Assembly (NCBI RefSeq): GCF_030272615.1
Contig: NC_081410.1
Span: 255,239,533-255,303,532, forward strand
Reading direction: 5' to 3'
From: Cryptomeria japonica
Lineage: Eukaryota > Streptophyta > Pinopsida > Cupressales > Cupressaceae
Length of the DNA stretch: 64,000 nt
Below are positions 58,346 to 64,000 of this stretch, one piece after another. Below the pieces are notes generated by a model. The model worked only from the letters and a program-made list of their open reading frames with translations. It made no database searches and was not told the origin of the DNA. Within the stretch, counting starts at the first letter, position 1, and each line of letters begins with the position of its first letter. The translations under genes were made by a program, and so were the position numbers.

Positions 58346-58582
58346 ACAGAATAAAATACCCAAGGGTACCTTATCCTCTCTTGAGTAAAGCCCCTGAATG
58401 CTGAAGATATCGCGAAAAGGATCAATCAGGGTGACTTCAAGGTTCTTCGTTGTAGGATCTCTACGTGTGGATAAGCACCAGTGGTCGTTGTGAATGCTGT
58501 TTCTTCAAGGGGTCTTACGCACTTTCTGAGAAAGCTGGTCCGCGTTACTCTCACTCGACTGCAGGAACAAGATTTTTCCTAA

Positions 58583-59398
58583 TGTTAACAAATTCTCAAA
58601 AAAAAGATCAAAAGATAGGGTTTCAAGAGATGAATTCTAATCTAATCCTAAGAACGACTCAATGTAGGCTAGACTTGGTAAGATTCTACCAATTTCAGTA
58701 TTGCCAAGGAATTACAACTTTACTGGAATTGATGCGATCTTCTAAGGTGATTAGTGATTTTCAAATCATCAAGAATTATAGATACTATCATAAAGATACA
58801 TATCAATATTTCAATAACGATTGAAGTTTCAAGCAATCTCAATATCTCTAGTTGACCACACAAGGCGTCCTTACAATTAGTAAGAAGCTAGTGGTTTGGA
58901 ACGTGAATCTTACCAAAGATCGAGCACAACACTTAGTCCTTCAAACTTAAATACTACTTCGATTGAGCATGATTCAAGAAAGTAAACAACCATGAAGATA
59001 GCCACAAGAATTGCAATAAAACACCATAACTTCAATATTTTATTGATCTCAAAGCCAAAATAGACAACAATTGTTCGAAATTCTTTCTTCACTACTCAAT
59101 CTTGCTACAAAATAACTTTCTTCTCTCCAAAGCTCTAACTATTATCTATCTCCTTAATATCTAATAATAAAATGAAAATGAGTGAGGGTATATATAGCAT
59201 CCTCAATTACAATGAACGGCCTAGATCGAAAGAAGATCAATGGCTGAGATTCTAACACCTAAACCCTAATTAGGGTTTGTTACAAAAAGTTCCCTTTTTA
59301 GATGAACATTATTAAATGCATAGCCAAATATTTAATTGGCACAAAAATCGATGAAACATGGACCAATGATAATTAAGATGCCACATCATTCTATAACA
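58583..59398 (-). repeat. 3' LTR of the minus-strand element
   Basis: On the minus strand it runs from TGTTATAGAATGATG (59398) to TTTGTTAACA (58583), about 816 bp. A TATA box GCTATATATACCC lies near 59190-59200, with no coding content. Its first bases overlap the stop codon of the ORF upstream. The partner LTR would lie beyond 64000. Confidence 0.6.
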
Positions 59399-62300
59399 AC
59401 CGTTCTTCTAGAACCTTGTTCCCTTTCCAATGCTCTTTCTTAGCATATGCAACGAATCTGGACACAATTCCTTCAATCTCAGCAATAGGAATCTTGGGAA
59501 GATTCTTCATTCGTTCCTCCAAGTGGATAACCTGATGAAAGGCAGTGAGAAGAGCTGTTTCCCATCCAGGTTCGAGTTCTTTGATCTTCTCAATCAGGAG
59601 CATAGTAGTGAACATTAGATCCCGTTGCTCATTTGTGATGACATTCTCATCTTTGCAAAAGATGACCTTGACTCTCTCTTCCAACTTCTTGAGGTCCACA
59701 TCTGTCTCAACTTCGATCCTCCTGCCAAGAATGGTACACAACACTTCAAACACCTTATCCTGAATTGGATGGATGACACCTTCAACTTGATTGCATTTGG
59801 TGCAGATGTCTTCAAAAAGAACTTCTTTCATTTGGAGTAGAGTTGACTACTAAAGTAAGTTATGAGCTCCTCCATCCATTATCTTTTCTTATGCTAGGAT
59901 CTTCCTTGGTGTTTGCCTGATTACTTGCAAAACAGGAATGATAACATCTCTAGTGTGAGCGAAAGCGGCTACAGTTATCATTAGGTTGTGGACGATCTCA
60001 AGGACCTGGATAGCTCGGTGGACTGTTTTCATCATTCTTGTTGCAAATTCAACGGCTATCGTGTGGGATTTGTCAATCCAAGAGCTCATAAGCTGAACCA
60101 AGCTCTTGACTCTTTCTGCCTCGCCAACTGATTCAAGGGGAAGTGCCTGCAAAGGAGATACTGCTAGATCCTGACGTCTCAAGGGCTGATTGAGATGACT
60201 AAAATAGCCTCTCCAAGCACCTCTCTCTCTCTCAAGCTTTCTATTTTTTTCCATTTCTTCTTTAAGTTTGCCCTTAAGTGCCTCAAATGAATCGGTTGCC
60301 TCATCCGTTGCCTGTTGAGTAGTGAGTGGACCAAGCTCAAATGTCTCTACATCATACTCATCTGCAAGGATTTCACCTTCATACTTGTCCACTACTGGTG
60401 TAGCTATCTGTAATTTCCTGGATCCTGTCTCATCTCTGATCACCTTGGACATCTTGGTGGCCTTCTTCTTCTCCGTTACTTCTTGAGAATTTCCTATAAG
60501 GCTCTCTAAGTTAATCACATCTTCTTCATCTTCAATCACAATCACCTTTGTCAGTCTCTCTTTTAACCAATCCGGAATGGCGGATCTTGTCTCTCTCACT
60601 TGTATTTCCTTAGGTAATGGTTCATCTTCTCGGAGAGGAGATGTCGCCTCATCATCATTTTCCTGATTCTCCTGTAGCTCATCAATTTGTAGCGGTTGAC
60701 TTGATGAATGTTGAAGTGTTTGTCCCCTCTCTGGCTTATCATTCTGTATCATGGACTCCATAGATTCATCAATCTCAGGTACCATCTTCTCTTGACCTTC
60801 AGCTTGACTTGCCTTCTTTCCATGTCGAGAAGATGAGCCTGATGGGCGATCTCGATTGGCCTCTTGCTTCCTCTTGGAGGGTTCTCTTTTCTCAAGTCTT
60901 TCTTTCCTCTTTGCGCCTCTAGGATGAGAATTGTCTTCACTTACGCTCGCTCCTCCTTCTTCTGGTCTTTCCTCCAAAGTAAAAGTCATTGGTATGTTCT
61001 GCTCTCTTAACTTCTGATGTTGTACATCCACCCATCTGCGAGTACATGACAAAACTGGAGTCATCAAAGCTCTCAAGTCCAAAACCTCAGGTTCATTCCA
61101 ATCTATCTTCATTGCTTTGTCTTCTCTGTCATAAGTGACTGGAGATGTCTACCGCTCTCCTGTACTTGATCAGCTACCCTATAAACTTTGCATTTCCTGA
61201 CGAGATCTAAGGGTAGCCTGGAATGCATCTTTTTTTTCACTTCTAAATCACTTGAGAGATTCATCCAAAAGTCCTCTACTTGAAATTCGTGTTCGTACTT
61301 CTTACCCACTGTCTCCTCCATATAACCATGAGGATCAAAATTCTCCCTCGAGGCAAAGAATGTGAATGAATATAAAGCCAATTCCTTCTTTGCATCCTCC
61401 AAGGCTTGAGTATTAGGACATACCTCAACTGAATTCCCCAATATGATGGGCACGGGAACTCCATGTCCATACTTGTGTCTGGATGCCTTTGCATAAGCTG
61501 CCAACTGTCTAGTCACTTAAGTAGCACTATCCTATCTGTCGGATACCTCGGCAACATGTAGGGAGGTGAAGGACACCCATGAATTCTGATATATGTATTT
61601 GAAACTGGATGAACCATGCACCATACTTCTTCACAAGTTCTTGTGCATCCAGAGATAGTCGATTATGAATCCCACCTTGCAATATCCTAGTGATGTTCAT
61701 CGTGAAGGTGTCATTGACTAACTTGTAGTCACCTCTAGGAGGATGATGCAAATGAACATAAGAGTCACAAACTCTCACCTCTCCGGGTCCTCTTCCGATC
61801 ACTCCTCTGTGAGGTAGCCCTGCATATTCGAAACTCCTGATTAGGGCATATATGACATATGAGCTTATGTGGAATGATTTAGTAGGTCTTAGCCTTCTCA
61901 ACTGCACATCTAGACAATGGCTAATAATTCTAGCCCAATGAATCGTTCCTTTTCCTTGGACTATCACTTGGATGAAGAAGAACATCCACTTTTCGAAGTA
62001 GAAGGCCTGAGGAGCCCCTGTAACTCGATTGAGCAAAGTTATCAAATCTCTGTACTCCTCCTGGAAGTCGATCCTATGTGGTGTGTTGGGAATCTTGCTT
62101 AGGCGAGGACGACTTTTGAGCAACCAATTCTTATTGATGAGATTCAAGCAAGTGTCGGGATCATCCTCATACATTGACTTGGCTCCTTCTAAACTTTTGT
62201 AAATCATATCTTTATGCTCTGGAAGATGGAGAGCCTCACTTATAGCCTCCTCTGAAAGGTAAGCCAAAGTGTTTCCTTCCTTGGATACGATCGATCTCGA

Positions 62301-62585
62301 TTGTGAGTCATAATGGCGGGCACACTCGATCATCAGCTCATGACACTGGACTGCTGGAGGGAAACCGGCCGCCTTGATGATGCCACTTTCAATTATCTTC
62401 TTTGCGACAGGTGATGGCTTGCCAATGTAGGGGGCCTCTCGAAACTTCACACTGAAGTTTCCCAAGTTGGTATCTCCGATATTGCTCCATTTGGACACGA
62501 TCCTAGTCTCCAATTCTTCGTTCTTCTGATCTTCCTTCATGAGAGCCGGGCGACTAGTAGATGCTCCCGCCTTTGGAGTCGCCAT
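59391..62585 (-). pseudogene. Unrecognised retroelement-type protein, homologue of the 51.5 kb ORF
   Basis: The start chosen is MATPKAGAS at 62585. The first 350 residues align with the plus-strand homologue: FPPAVQCHELMIECARHYDS, GAPQAFYFEKWMFFFIQVIV, IHWARIISHCLDVQLRR. One indel near 61580 and another near 61517 shift the frame around PYMLPRYPTDRIVLLK and the following RQLAAYAKASRHKYGHGV. The C-terminal part (61112-59889 and 59831-59391) has a Glu/Lys/Ser-rich linker and coiled-coil-like stretches (ALKGKLKEEMEKNRKLERER; VHLEERM-type helices). It carries several further stops between 59890 and 59832. It shows the same domain order as the other copy and no enzyme motifs. The two proteins are clearly diverged in sequence, so they represent different elements and not a recent duplication. 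Confidence 0.75.
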
Positions 62586-62639
62586 CTTGACACCTACACA
62601 ACATTTCAAAATTAGTTCTCAAGCATTATATCTTGATGT

Positions 62640-64000
62640 GTAGAAATTAAGACTCAAAAGGAAGATTAAAGATATTAATTAGTAAACTTCATGATAAGTC
62701 TAGAGTTATCATTTCCTAATTAACTAATCAGCACTTAGACTTCTCAAAACAAAAGTTCAAAATTCAAATCTTCAACAATGGTGTCAAGATGATTTCGCCA
62801 TACCTCCTCTTGAGTACTAACTCTAAGAAATGATGCAAAAATAGGTGAATTTCGCTAGGCAAAATGTAGATCAGAGCTCTCCCTTGAATAAAATGCGCCT
62901 CCTTTAGCCTTCACAAGAATCAACTCCACCTCCTTCTAGCCTCCAACACTTGAAAGAAAATCGCTCCAAGCAAACCAGATTTCGCACCTTTAATCAGCCT
63001 TCCAAATTCACACTTGAAGCAATGATTGAATGATTTGAATTGTGAACAAACACCTCCAATATATAGAGCGCTCACCCCTTTGCTCCCTCTAGGCCGACTT
63101 GGCAAAAAGAGGTTAAAAAATAAATAAAATTCCAAAAAGGAGGGGCCTACTTGGCAAAATAAATAAAAATAAGATCTTAAGCGCTCCATATTTAATTTTG
63201 ATTTAATAAAAAATTAATTTTAAATGCCTCCAAGATAGAAGTTCGATTTTTAAGGCTTAAAATTAATTTATTAAATGCCAAAATGTCTTTTATTAAATGC
63301 CAATTTAATTTTAATTTTTTCAAATGCCTCAAAATTAGCAATTTTGGCGATCTAATGCAATTTGGAGGATATTAATTTTTTAAAACAAGGCTTGGTGAAA
63401 TTCCATGATGATTTCGCCCTGGACCCTCAGAGAGGGTCAGGAGCGATTTTCCATTTTAGGCTTATAATCCACCTAAATTTGATTGTTGAACCCTCATCGT
63501 TATTTCCAAGATCAATTTCCTTGCACAATTGAGTAAATTCATGGAAAATCTTGAAGGCAAAAATGTCTTTTGGAGGAATTTCGCCCTGGACCCTCAGCAA
63601 GGGTCAGGAGCGATTTTCCCAATTTTGCTCAAAATTAGCATTTTTCAACGTTCTAAATCTTTTCCAGACATTCCAACTAGGCCTTCTCATTGACTTGCAA
63701 ACTTAGCTCCATCAAATTTTGGAGAAAAGGTGTGATTTTGAGGTTTTTCGCCCTGGACCCTCAGCAAGGGTTAGGAGCGATTTTCCCATTTTTGGCTACA
63801 AATCCTCATTTCCTTATCAAGACACCTTCTCAACTAGCTAGATCGTGTTAATGCCTCCAAAATAAGCAATAAAATTCTCTTTCAAGTTTTTTCGCCCTGG
63901 ACCCCCAGCAAGGGTCAGGAGCGATTTTTGCTTCCTGGCTTAGCATCATCAACTTTTCTAGGCAAATCATCATTCATCATGTTTTTTTAAAGGCTTTTCT
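62640..64000 (-). other. 5' leader or LTR of the minus-strand element
   Basis: Noncoding DNA upstream of the ORF start, running off the window. From 63190 it consists of degenerate units with words such as AAATGCC, GGCAAAAATGTCTTTTGGAGG and GATTTTCCCATTTT, and carries four evenly spaced hairpins (next entry). A coding-like frame at 62920-63189 is not convincing. Confidence 0.5.
63414..63924. repeat. Four 33 bp hairpins in tandem units of about 144-167 bp
   Basis: Copies at 63414-63446, 63581-63613, 63748-63780 and 63892-63924. Each has a left arm TCGCCCTGGACCCT (one copy ends CCC), a CAGCA or CAGAG loop and a right arm AGGGT(C/T)AGGAGCGA. Starts are 167, 167 and 144 bp apart, and the intervening DNA is loosely similar between units. 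Confidence 0.9.

Noticed and set aside
58345-58560. Possible upstream part of the Ty3 reverse transcriptase (ETAFTTTTGAYPH-like reading)
   Set aside because: The resemblance to the TAF.T..G.YE block is too weak and frames are broken; left unannotated.
63414-63924. Evenly spaced 33 bp palindromic repeats resembling a CRISPR array
   Set aside because: The spacers are 111-134 bp, partly similar to each other, and lie in a plant retroelement leader; there are no cas genes and the context is eukaryotic.

Overview
This window reads as nuclear DNA of a large, repeat-rich plant genome, most likely a gymnosperm. That is an inference from the low gene density, the layered plant-type transposons (CACTA, Ty1/copia, Ty3/gypsy, a plant LINE) and the relics with intact splice sites. 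There are no rRNA, tRNA, CRISPR or prokaryotic operon features. Apart from one candidate host first exon at 48619-48810, every recognisable coding stretch belongs to a mobile element, and nearly all are broken.

Layout. 1-2400: no gene. About 2.7-14.9 kb: a minus-strand CACTA element. Its right terminus is at 14946; the left terminus was not found. It holds a nine-exon TnpD-type transposase relic and a second gene that combines a SET-domain exon with a Ptta/En/Spm (Transposase_24) domain. Its long first intron carries a captured PPR fragment. 14.95-16.7 kb: another degraded minus-strand ORF, then a promoter-bearing LTR-like stretch. 16.7-24.6 kb: a well-preserved gag-protease-only LTR element with 1.23 kb LTRs and target duplication ATTTT. 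26.6-39.3 kb: an old copia element split by a 8.9 kb gag-only LTR element with 2.2 kb LTRs. 40.0-41.1 kb: a minus-strand LTR. 41.4-44.8 kb: a short, rearranged copia-type element with an inverted LTR piece. 45.7-46.1 kb: a small terminal-inverted-repeat element. 46.1-48.2 kb: a dead LINE. 49.4-56.1 kb and 58.6-64 kb: two related elements in opposite orientation, each encoding the same unrecognised protein type of roughly 1,050-1,140 codons and no reverse transcriptase. A Ty3 reverse transcriptase scrap lies at 57.9-58.3 kb.

Three themes stand out. First, four retroelements that encode only gag-like or unknown proteins each carry, in an LTR or 5' leader, an array of short imperfect hairpins. 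The hairpin sequence differs in each element (16.9-19.0, 27.9-28.7, 49.6-51.4 and 63.4-63.9 kb). Second, many of the dead ORFs keep one reading frame over kilobases and are interrupted by TAA, TAG or TGA codons explainable as single C-to-T changes, which points to decay of methylated DNA. Third, host-type domains (SET, PPR) have been taken up by the CACTA element.

All family calls are by eye from motifs; no search was run. Element boundaries resting on target duplications or terminal motifs are stated as such, and the rest are approximate.
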